Assembly (NCBI GenBank): GCA_965247965.1
Contig: OZ252053.1
Span: forward strand, 5,890,001-5,954,000
DNA: 64,000 nucleotides
Source: UBA7328 sp965247965
GTDB taxonomy: Bacteria > Bacteroidota > Bacteroidia > Chitinophagales > Saprospiraceae
Reading direction: 5' to 3'
Made by a program: the position numbers and the translations under genes. This document shows, in pieces, positions 28,742 to 36,777 of the stretch. The notes beneath the pieces were generated by a model. The model worked only from the letters and a program-made list of their open reading frames with translations, was not told the origin of the DNA and ran no database searches. Numbering within the stretch: position 1 is the first letter of the stretch; each line of letters starts with the position of its first letter.

Positions 28742-29946
28742 GCCAATTATTCAGAGATTACAGTGAAAAATATATTGACACTTTTCATCCCGACAAACGG
28801 GCAATAAAGCTCATTCGGGATATCAGAATGTGTAAGACACCTGCCCTCGGAGGCAGAAAAATAGTTTGTAAACACTGTCAACACCAAACCTATATTTACC
28901 TTTCATGTGGCAATAGTAGTTGTCCTCAATGTCAGGGAATTAAACGAATGCAATGGCAGGATAAACTATCCGCCCGCATGTTCAAAACCCCCTATGTCCA
29001 TGTTACATTTACATTGCCACATGACTTGAATGGGTTGGCCAAACGAAATAAAAATCTGATTTATAGTCTGCTTTTCAAATCTTCCTGGAAGACGATTATA
29101 ACATTGTGTAATGATGAAAAGAATGTGGGAGGCTTACCTGGTATGGTTGCTGTACTGCACACCTGGGGAAGTGATATGAAGTATCATGTTCATGTTCATT
29201 GCCTTGTGACTTTTGGCGGATTGGATAAAAATGGGAATTGGAAATGGCCAAAAAGAAAAAATAAATTAGCAAGGTACCGCGCTATGTCAGCCCTGTTCAG
29301 GTCATCATTTTTAAACGCACTCGAAAACTTGATGAAGGCCAACCAAATAAAATACCACCTGAATTTTAACCAAATAAAATCTGAAATAATCAAAAAACGG
29401 TGGGTTGTTCACAATACCTTACCTACAGCAGATGCGACAACGATAAAAGAATATCTGTCTCGTTACATCTGTAAAATAGCAATTACTGACAATAGATTGA
29501 CCTATCATCAGGGAGATAAAAAAGTCACACTCATTTTCAATAAATACAAAGATCAATTACCAGGACAACCAGCACCAAAGGACATACAACATCAGGAACC
29601 ACTTGTAGCAATGGGTTTATTTCTACAACATCAATTGCCGCCATACTTCCCCAAAGTCAGATACTATGGGTTGCACGCCTCATCAACCTACAATAAAGTA
29701 AAAGACCTTATTCCTAAAGCGGTAAAGAATGAAGCCCAAACAGTTCGGACAATATTCCAAATCATTAATGAATTGATTAAAGCCACCCCCTATCATTGTC
29801 AGAATTGTGCTTCGCCAGATTACACCTTAGTACCCATAACCAGGGATAGTCAATGGTTAAAGCACAATGTTAAAAACTATAATCCCCGACCCCCTCCTGT
29901 CATAAGACCCTTGACATATTATAAATCCAAAAGAATAACATCGTGA
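28564..29946 (+). CDS. IS91-family HUH transposase
   Basis: The N-terminal zinc-binding region (RKIVCKHCQHQTYIYLSCGNSSCPQCQG) is followed by YVHVTFTLPHDL, the HUH motif DMKYHVHVHCLVTFGG and the paired-Tyr region (ATTIKEYLSRYICKIAI). Rolling-circle transposases of this type nick ssDNA through tyrosine. The listed start is the longest frame; homology-like sequence begins near LFRDYSEKYIDTFHPDKRA (about 28750), so translation may restart near the recombinase stop. The reading frame is intact. Confidence 0.9.
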   Translation: MLCYTSLRIWYGFGISSATIRAQTSENYGQIHSLVQDQIPTDQSSHCKHANKVPYSQGIGQLFRDYSEKYIDTFHPDKRAIKLIRDIRMCKTPALGGRKIVCKHCQHQTYIYLSCGNSSCPQCQGIKRMQWQDKLSARMFKTPYVHVTFTLPHDLNGLAKRNKNLIYSLLFKSSWKTIITLCNDEKNVGGLPGMVAVLHTWGSDMKYHVHVHCLVTFGGLDKNGNWKWPKRKNKLARYRAMSALFRSSFLNALENLMKANQIKYHLNFNQIKSEIIKKRWVVHNTLPTADATTIKEYLSRYICKIAITDNRLTYHQGDKKVTLIFNKYKDQLPGQPAPKDIQHQEPLVAMGLFLQHQLPPYFPKVRYYGLHASSTYNKVKDLIPKAVKNEAQTVRTIFQIINELIKATPYHCQNCASPDYTLVPITRDSQWLKHNVKNYNPRPPPVIRPLTYYKSKRITS

Positions 29947-31586
29947 TGACTCTTGATCACACAGATATTCTATTTTTAAAATCAGCAATTTTCAGTCCAT
30001 TGATTCTATTCTGTCCAACAAAGACAATTGCATACTACTATTGTCTTAAATTTGGAACCCATTTACTCAGACTATATCCAGAATCAGAAGTATATTTAAT
30101 CAAAATAAAAATCCACTTCGGCTTGACTTTCCCTTTATAAGAATTTTGGGTATACTCCCGGGGCCGCTTTCGTTCAACTGAAATGTCTAAGCATGAAATA
30201 TCATTCCGGCATAACTTAATCATTTTGGGTTCATGCGTAGACATTCCTTTGAGTTAACTTTCGCCCTTCGGCGATATGCCATTTAGCATAATCATTCAGT
30301 TGTTGCTGACTTTCTGCCGATAGATCACCAAACGTGGCTTCATACTGCCAGTGACGAAAATCGTTAAAACACTCATCGGCATCGGTTATATCTGGTTCGT
30401 CTTCTTCAACAATACAACCTAGCGATTCGAATACACTTTTTTGTGAATCAACAGACTCCTTCACTTCCTTTTCCCACGGCAACCCAAGGTCTTTGATAAA
30501 TGCTACTTTCACACCCTTAAAATCACGATCAAGTTGCTTCCTGAACGGCGTAGGACTTTCTATGATGGAGATTGGCGAGAAACTGTCTGGCCCAGCCTGT
30601 GCACTGAGCAAAAATGCACAATCCGAGACGGTTCGCGCCATCGGACCCTGAACTGATAATGTGCTCCATGCAAGGCTGTTGGGGACCGGGACTCTTCCTG
30701 GAGAAGGCCTTAACCCAACTACATTACAGAAGCTTGCAGGATTACGCAGTGATCCCCCTGTATCACTGCCATCAGCTAGAGGGACCATTCCGCAAACCAA
30801 TGCAACAGCTCCTCCTCCGGTACTTCCACCGCATGTCTTTGAAAGATCAAAAGGATTAAAAGTAGGGCCAAACACGGGATTGAAAGTCTGCGAGCCCATA
30901 CCTAGCTCTGGCACATTGGATTTACCAATCACAATCGCTCCGGCGTCCTTCTCACGGTCAACAAGAAAGTCATCTTTATTAGGAATAAAATCCTTATAAA
31001 GAAGAGAACCTTTGGTAGTTCTGATACCTTTTGTTTCTCTAAGATCTTTTACAGCTATGGGTAAACCATGAAGAGAACCCGTCAAAATTCCTTTTGACAG
31101 CGACTCATCAGCCGCAAGTGCTTGCGCCATGAGTTGATCCTCAGGAACTTGCGTAACAATGGCATTCACTTTAGCATTTAGGTTCACTATTTGACTAAGG
31201 TGAGCCTGCATTACCTCACGTGCCGATAATTTCTTACTGAGCAACAAAGCGGACATATCCACTGCATTCGTAAAGCAGAGATCACTACTCGAATTAGGAA
31301 TTGTAATATTGGCTGATTCTGAATTTTTAGGTGATTGTTTTTCGGTAACCAGAGATGGTGAAACCATAGTCCCCAAAGCACCGATGAACCCTTTCTTAAT
31401 CATTTGCCTGCTGTTAATCTTTTTTTCAATCCTATTAAGGTGCCTTACTTTATTCATTATTGCCAATGTTAGACATGATATTGTTGACAGCGACCTTGTT
31501 ATAAAACCAGGGAGCGAAGAGCATATTAGATGGATAATTTCGAGTAGAGATATATCTACCCTAATTTGCCGCGTTTTAAGGTAGAA

Positions 31587-32021
31587 CTACGCCTTCCCCA
31601 ATCTCACCAAATAAGCCAATAAATCTTTCAACTCATCCCTATGAAGATTCCTCGTCAATCCTGCCGGCATCAGAGATACAGGACTTACATCCACTTCTTC
31701 TATTTCTTCATTGGGTATTTCTACCAGCTCGCTATTTGCCATGCGCATGAGTGTAGCCGAATCCGTCTTTCTGTGCAGAAGGCCGCTCACCACTTCTCCG
31801 TTAGTTTTGGTTACAACCACCGTTTCGTAGTTTTGCTTGATATCTGAATTTGGATTGAGCAAAGATTCCAAAATTGAATTAGGGGTCATAAACGAACCGA
31901 TTGTAGAAAGATCGGGCCCGCTCAACCCACCCTCACTCCGTGTGCGGTGGCAGGAACCGCATAATAGTTCCGGACGTCTGAAAATTTGGTACCCGCGATA
32001 GACATTGCCGGCTCTTCCAAT
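31587..32021 (-). pseudogene. C-terminal relic of a large cytochrome-like haem-binding protein
   Basis: The open frame of 145 codons begins GRAGNVYRGYQIFRRP, then the haem-c motif CGSCHRT, then GPDLSTIGSF, YETVVVTKTNGEVVSGLL, SLMPAGL and LKDLLAYLVRLGK. This succession is the C-terminal putative haem-binding domain (TIGR02603) of very large membrane-dehydrogenase-like proteins of Planctomycetes and Bacteroidota. The frame is closed upstream by a TGA at 32022-32024. In another frame RVLQLINDELEEP fits the expected preceding sequence, so a frameshift and loss of the N-terminal bulk are likely. It has no plausible start and is treated as a remnant. Confidence 0.7.
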
Positions 32022-32106
32022 TCATCATTTATAAGTTGCAAGACTCTTAATTTGGTTGGGTGTAAATCGTACTTTCGGAGATTCTTTTAAACAAAAACAT
32101 TGACAG

Positions 32107-32706
32107 ATGAAAATTCTGAAATACATCCTTTATGTGATTGTAGGACTCGTATTCGTTTTTCTTGCAATTGGATTTATAAAACCCACCGTCAGCTACGGTC
32201 ACGAAATCACCGTAAATAAGTCTCTCAAAGAAGCTTGGGCCGTCCAACAGGATGAATCCAAATTTGGGCAATGGCTCGAAGGATTTAAAAGTATAGATTT
32301 GATCAGCGGAGAAATGGGGAAGGTCGGGAGCAAATACAAAGTCGTGGTCAATCCCGGCGAAGGGAAACCAGACTTTGAAATGACAGAAACACTTGTTTCC
32401 AAAAAAGAATTCGACCACATGGGATTGAGTTTTGACAGCGAAATGATGCTCTTTGACCAAACGACATCCTTCTCCGAAACCGACGGAAAAACAACCATAA
32501 AAACCGACTCCAAAGTAAGCGGAAAGGGCATGCTGATGCGCTCCATGTTTGCATTAATGGAAATGTTCGGCGGTGCGTTCCAAGCCCAAGAAATCAAACA
32601 TATTGAGGCTTTAAAAAAAGTGATTGAGGAGAATACGACTGATTATTATCCTATTCTAATTGTGACCGATGACGAAACCATTGCTCCCGAGGAGGCTTCT
32701 GAATAA
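32107..32706 (+). CDS. membrane-anchored SRPBCC (START-like) protein
   Basis: A 199-residue protein with an N-terminal helix (ILKYILYVIVGLVFVFLAIGF) and a SRPBCC-fold domain. The domain starts VSYGHEITVNKSLKEAWAV and continues with FGQWLEGFKSIDLISGEMGKVGSKYKVVV, then beta-strands and a long C-terminal helix (HIEALKKVIEEN). SRPBCC domains form a hydrophobic pocket for lipids or polyketides. The protein is probably anchored to the inner membrane. No operon partner is close. Confidence 0.8.
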   Translation: MKILKYILYVIVGLVFVFLAIGFIKPTVSYGHEITVNKSLKEAWAVQQDESKFGQWLEGFKSIDLISGEMGKVGSKYKVVVNPGEGKPDFEMTETLVSKKEFDHMGLSFDSEMMLFDQTTSFSETDGKTTIKTDSKVSGKGMLMRSMFALMEMFGGAFQAQEIKHIEALKKVIEENTTDYYPILIVTDDETIAPEEASE

Positions 32707-32858
32707 TTTTACTTGATTCGTATGATGAATGGATGAGACATAAGTGAACTGATCATCGTTAAGTGCGAATTCGTTTTGTAGACTAAATAGGATTTTACGC
32801 TCCTCCATCCGGTTTTTCTTTCTTCATTCCAATCGTTAATCTGCAAGGCAATCTCAAC

Positions 32859-34424
32859 CTATTCCACATCCACCTCCCAAATCCTATTTTCTTTCGCTTC
32901 AAAAAATCCTTCATTAGTCGGTTTCATTTTCCACAATTTCACCTCCTTAATGACCGTACCCGTACCGTAAGTGTAACCGTACAAACCTTTATTTTTCTTG
33001 TAATCCATAAAAGCGCCTACGACTGCCTGTCGATCATTAACAAATACTTCGATCAAATACTTATCAACGTATATCCTTATGTCTACATCTTCTCCAGGAG
33101 GTAGATCGGCAACCAGGAAAGGAGCCTCAACTGTACCGACGCGAATTGCCTTTGATGCCGGATTAATAATTACGGGGAAACCTGATTTTTCATCGTCGGA
33201 AAAAAGGTGGAATCCTAATCGTTTATTTGTTGCCTCTGCGCGCGATACAGTGGCTTTGATCTCGAAAGAATCACCTTCCAGATCAGTAATCCTGGTAACT
33301 GCATCACCCCCATGTTTTTTTGGATCCATTTTTACATCTACATTATTAAAGGTTGCTTCTTCGTAACGCTGAGACTCCAGTTCACGAAGAGGTGAAATCT
33401 TTAATGTGCCATCGTTTGCCAGACTGATCTCCCTGGGGAGCGACTGGATGGTTTTTTCTTTGATGGTATCATTGAGCGTCCGCAACCATGCCCACATGAC
33501 TCTTCTGCCATCAGGAGTAAGAACACTCTCTGGCGCAAAGAAATCCCCGTGGTATGTGGTAATGAATGATTGATCGTCCCTGCGCCAGTTCATTCGTTCA
33601 TGTATTTGAGGTATAAATTGTTCATTGGTAGCATCCCAGTCACCCAGATAATATCGGCAACCAAAAGGATGACTGATACAAAGCATCATCCACTTGTTTC
33701 CGATCCTGAAAAAATTAGGACAGGAGATATCTTCACCTATCGCTACATCGGGTGAATCATACTTCAGGAAGTCGCCTACATAAACCCAATTCTTGAGATC
33801 TTGAGATTTGAATAAAGGGGGATTTTGCCCGCCAGAGATGGCATAGTAAGTATCTCCTATGAGAAAACAATCCGGATCCCAGTGGTTCATATCCGGTTCC
33901 TTCCCATCTTTTGTCAGAACTTCCACAGGGTATGGCTTTTCCCAGGCAGACAGTTTGTTGTCTTTTGCAATTGCGATCTGATTTCTTTCTGAAGCTTGCC
34001 CGTGGTAGATTGCGGCTGGTTTTCCTTCTTTTGTAATAAATCCAGTACCACTAAACATTCCGTGCCCGGTAAATGAGGGTTGCAGTTTGGTCTTATGCCA
34101 TGTCCAATGCAACATATCCGGGCTGCTGACATGCACAAAAGAGAACGATCGCTTATCCTTATACTGGTGTCTGAGGATGTAGTGCAAATGGCATACACCG
34201 TCGATGAAAAATACGGCGTTAGGGTCTCCGGGAGCTGATGGTCCACCAGGGTGCATCAGGTGGTAATTCAGGATGGCGTCATCGTCCTCTGAAGAGTCGT
34301 TATTTATGTTCAAAGGAGAGTTTGTATTGGTGCAACTTAAAATGGGCGGAAGTAACCCTATCCCTGTTAACCCTAATCCGCTCGATTTCATAAAATTTCT
34401 TCGGTCAATTGGTGCTTTTTTCAT
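32859..34424 (-). CDS. glycoside hydrolase family 32 lipoprotein (fructan/sucrose active)
   Basis: The start is placed at 34424 (MKKAPIDRRNFMKSSGLGLTGIGLLPP...LSC), giving a twin-Arg-like lipoprotein signal; the frame is open 48 codons further upstream without coding character. The beta-propeller has the nucleophile loop APGDPNAVFFIDGVCHLHY, the transition-state Asp in MNHWDPDCF and the region GEDISCPNFFRIGNKWMML. In typical GH32 the acid/base Glu sits in WECP; here that slot is Ser, with Glu three residues earlier (GEDISCP). A C-terminal beta-sandwich carries IRIYVDKYLIEVFVNDRQAV. It probably releases fructose from beta-fructosides in the periplasm. Confidence 0.87.
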   Translation of the reverse strand: MKKAPIDRRNFMKSSGLGLTGIGLLPPILSCTNTNSPLNINNDSSEDDDAILNYHLMHPGGPSAPGDPNAVFFIDGVCHLHYILRHQYKDKRSFSFVHVSSPDMLHWTWHKTKLQPSFTGHGMFSGTGFITKEGKPAAIYHGQASERNQIAIAKDNKLSAWEKPYPVEVLTKDGKEPDMNHWDPDCFLIGDTYYAISGGQNPPLFKSQDLKNWVYVGDFLKYDSPDVAIGEDISCPNFFRIGNKWMMLCISHPFGCRYYLGDWDATNEQFIPQIHERMNWRRDDQSFITTYHGDFFAPESVLTPDGRRVMWAWLRTLNDTIKEKTIQSLPREISLANDGTLKISPLRELESQRYEEATFNNVDVKMDPKKHGGDAVTRITDLEGDSFEIKATVSRAEATNKRLGFHLFSDDEKSGFPVIINPASKAIRVGTVEAPFLVADLPPGEDVDIRIYVDKYLIEVFVNDRQAVVGAFMDYKKNKGLYGYTYGTGTVIKEVKLWKMKPTNEGFFEAKENRIWEVDVE

Positions 34425-34534
34425 TGGTATAAATTTTTTGCAATTTGTAATGAGCAACCGGTCAATCCAGTTATGCAATTCGGTGATTATTCTGCTAAAG
34501 ATAAAAATAAGAATACTATAAAGAATAATTTCTT

Positions 34535-34618
34535 GCTGGGCCGGGTATGTCACAGAATCAACTTGCAAGAGCTTTGGAGGGTCCGGCCAATCAAATACGC
34601 GCTATAAGAAAAGGTGAG
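34535..34618 (+). pseudogene. relic of a HigA-type antitoxin helix-turn-helix
   Basis: The frame from 34535 reads AGPGMSQNQLARALEGPANQ, then IRAIRKGE. This closely follows the start of the HigA/VapI helix-turn-helix (GMSQNQLARALGVPANRI..I..GKR). After about 28 codons the sequence turns into AT-rich non-coding DNA, so only a scrap of the antitoxin remains. No HigB toxin is present. Confidence 0.5.
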
Positions 34619-34928
34619 TATTCATCATTGCCTGGAGCCGTGCATGACCAAAAAATCAAGAACAACAAACCAAAGAGAATTTTCGTCAGGATTAGTTCTT
34701 TGCTTTTTTTGATCTTCAATGATGGGATTTTGTTTTTTAAAAATCGGTTCATCCCAAAGATGCACATATCATCTCAAACTGTAAAGGAACTAGTTCTGGC
34801 GAAGTGCCTTTCTAAACGCGTTCGATAAATACTCATTTCATTTACTGATCTCTGAATGCCGACCTTCGCGCACACATTTTCTTACTTTTAAGAGATCACT
34901 AGCAAAAACATCCCCACAATAAATTAAG

Positions 34929-36473
34929 ATGTTGAGAAAAATAGAATCGGATGAAGTAGGTGCTTTGATTCCGGACAAAGCGACTGTAGCTGTAGGAGGA
35001 GCGGGTGCCGGCCATGCCGTACCTGATAAAATCCTCGATGGAATCGGCAAATATTTCCAATCGCACGGACGTCCCAAAGATCTTCGCACCATCCATCCGT
35101 GTGGCATTGGAGACAACGATCAACGCGGACTCAACCACATCGCCTTCCCAGGTTTAATTCACACCGACATAGGCGGCTTTTGGGGCAATGCACCCAAGAT
35201 GGTCAAACTTGCTCGCGAGAATAAAATTCGTGGCTTTAATCTACCTCAAGGTGTACTGACGCAACTCATGCGAACCTCGGCTTCTGGAAAGCCTGGAATG
35301 CTGACCAAAGTGGTATTGCAGACATTTGTCGACCCCAGAATAGAAGGCGGAAGGATCAACGAGACTACGACTGAAGATCTCGTACAACTCATGAAGCTAG
35401 ACGGTGAAGATTATTTATTTTACCCCTCTTTTCGAATTGATATCGCCATCATTAGAGGAACTTCCGTAGACCCTGATGGGAACCTGACCATGGAAGATGA
35501 AGTCGGAAACTTTGCCATGTTGTCGATGGCACAAGCGGCTAAAGTGCATGGGGGTATTGTGATCGCACAGGTCAAAAACATTCGAAACAATCGAGCTGAA
35601 CCTCGCGATGTCAAGGTGCCAGGAGCATTTGTTGACTATGTGGTTCAAGATGAAAATCAGACAATGACGTTTATCACTGATTTTGATCGCGCGCTAATAA
35701 ACAGGGAGGCGCCCTACGAATCAAATGACAACCAACTGGCCGGAATCAAGAAAATTGTCAACAGGAGAGCCGCTTTCGAACTCAAACCAAAAACATACAT
35801 CAATCTCGGATACGGCATGTCAGATGGTGTGCCGATTGTTGCCAAAGAGAAGGGCATTGCAGATGACTTGACATTTATTATCGAACAAGGAGCAATAGGT
35901 GGTATTCCGACGACGGGTTTGAATTTCGGAGCGATGTACCATCCTCATGCCATTGTAGATGACGGATATCAATTTGATTTTATCCAGGGAGGAGGATTGG
36001 ATATTGCCTATTTGGGATTTGCCCAGATCGACAAATTCGGTAATGTCAATTCCAGCAGGTTTGGCAATGTGCTGACTGGATGTGGAGGATTTATTGATAT
36101 TTCGCAGAATGCAAAGAAGGTAGTATTCTGTGGATCTTTTGCCGCAAAATCGGAGCAAAATATATCGGGAAAGGGCATCCAGGTTATTAATCCCGGGAGA
36201 ATAAAAAAATTCATTGACCATGTCGAGCAGATCACATTTTCCGGAAATTTTGCAAATGAAAAAGGCCAGGAAGTATTATACGTTACCGAAAGAGCGGTGT
36301 TTCGACTTTCTCCGAAAGGGTTGATTTTGGACGAAATCGCTCCGGGGATTGACTTGCAAAGACACGTCCTGGATATGATGGATTTCAAGCCCGTTATTTT
36401 ACCGGAAATGAAGTTTATGGATCCCGCGATTTTTAGTTCGACGGCCGTGAATACGGCTAATGACGTACAATAA
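34929..36473 (+). CDS. acetate/propionate CoA-transferase (family I)
   Basis: A 514-residue fused alpha/beta family I CoA-transferase. The N-terminal half contains ATVAVGGAGAGHAVPDKIL, the glycine-rich CoA-binding start, and GVLTQLMRTSASGKPGM. The C-terminal half contains the catalytic Glu in LTFIIEQGAIGGIPTTGLNFGA (EQGAIGG corresponds to E-x-G of the family). Length fits propionate CoA-transferase / YdiF. It exchanges CoA between short acyl groups, probably in fatty-acid or ketone-body metabolism. It is monocistronic. Confidence 0.9.
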   Translation: MLRKIESDEVGALIPDKATVAVGGAGAGHAVPDKILDGIGKYFQSHGRPKDLRTIHPCGIGDNDQRGLNHIAFPGLIHTDIGGFWGNAPKMVKLARENKIRGFNLPQGVLTQLMRTSASGKPGMLTKVVLQTFVDPRIEGGRINETTTEDLVQLMKLDGEDYLFYPSFRIDIAIIRGTSVDPDGNLTMEDEVGNFAMLSMAQAAKVHGGIVIAQVKNIRNNRAEPRDVKVPGAFVDYVVQDENQTMTFITDFDRALINREAPYESNDNQLAGIKKIVNRRAAFELKPKTYINLGYGMSDGVPIVAKEKGIADDLTFIIEQGAIGGIPTTGLNFGAMYHPHAIVDDGYQFDFIQGGGLDIAYLGFAQIDKFGNVNSSRFGNVLTGCGGFIDISQNAKKVVFCGSFAAKSEQNISGKGIQVINPGRIKKFIDHVEQITFSGNFANEKGQEVLYVTERAVFRLSPKGLILDEIAPGIDLQRHVLDMMDFKPVILPEMKFMDPAIFSSTAVNTANDVQ

Positions 36474-36777
36474 ATAAATCAACACCTGCCTGGTTTCATA
36501 ATCGACTGATTATCAAAAATTTATATACACTAATTTCACTAATTATCACTAATCCCAAGACGTGCGGCAAGTAAAAACCAGGACTTGGCGCACTTGGCGT
36601 ACTTGGCGTGCAAAATTCGAAGCCGTTCACGCAAAGATCGCAAAGACCGCAAAGCATGGTTGGGAAAATAACGTTGCATAAGTTTTGAAGATGGATAATC
36701 GTGTTTCCGCTTTTTTCAATCGGTTCAGCCGAGCCGTTTTGCGATTCGGCCCGGCCATTTTCATTATCACACATTAT
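36474..36777. other. gene-free region with short tandem repeats
   Basis: No credible gene. It contains CACTTGGCGTACTTGGCGTG (about 36590-36610), then CGCAAAGATCGCAAAGACCG (about 36632-36651), a 9-bp CGCAAAGAY unit in tandem. A hairpin-like TTCGGCCCGGCC / CGGTTCAGCCGAGCCG block follows. Apparent frames here are translations of these repeats. The IS at 36778 begins immediately after. Confidence 0.6.

Larger units (their letters stand above)
27773..30232. mobile_element. IS91-family element with tyrosine recombinase
   Basis: Boundaries come from restoring the amidase frame. The left side follows the tetranucleotide GAAC (27769-27772), the known IS91 target, and the right side ends GGGTTC before ATGCGTAG. 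There is no target duplication and no inverted repeat, as expected for rolling-circle HUH transposition. The element holds a tyrosine recombinase gene and an overlapping Y2-type transposase gene. About 90 nt at the left and 290 nt at the right have no credible gene and probably hold the ori/ter end structures. Confidence 0.85.
27393..31466 (-). pseudogene. amidase-signature enzyme split by an IS91 element
   Basis: N-terminal part 30233-31466 and C-terminal part 27393-27772. Removing the 2460-nt element leaves 1614 nt, 538 codons, joined as LTQRNVYA-CSTGPYMSRLDA. The amidase-signature triad is visible: Lys in GLPIAVKDLRE, cis-Ser in KTCGGSTGGGAVAL and nucleophile Ser in DGSDTGGSLRNPASF. An N-terminal segment (about residues 20-40) may be a Tat/Sec-like export region with lysines before IGALGTMVSPSLV. 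Family members hydrolyse amides such as glutamine, indoleacetamide or peptides. The gene would be intact without the insertion. Confidence 0.9.

Noticed and set aside
29943..30140. 65-residue frame after the IS91 transposase
   Set aside because: Low-complexity hydrophobic translation within the element's right-end region; no conserved features.
34547..34828. Complete 93-residue HigA-like protein
   Set aside because: Only the first 24 residues look like an antitoxin; the remainder is AT-rich with no helix-turn-helix continuation.
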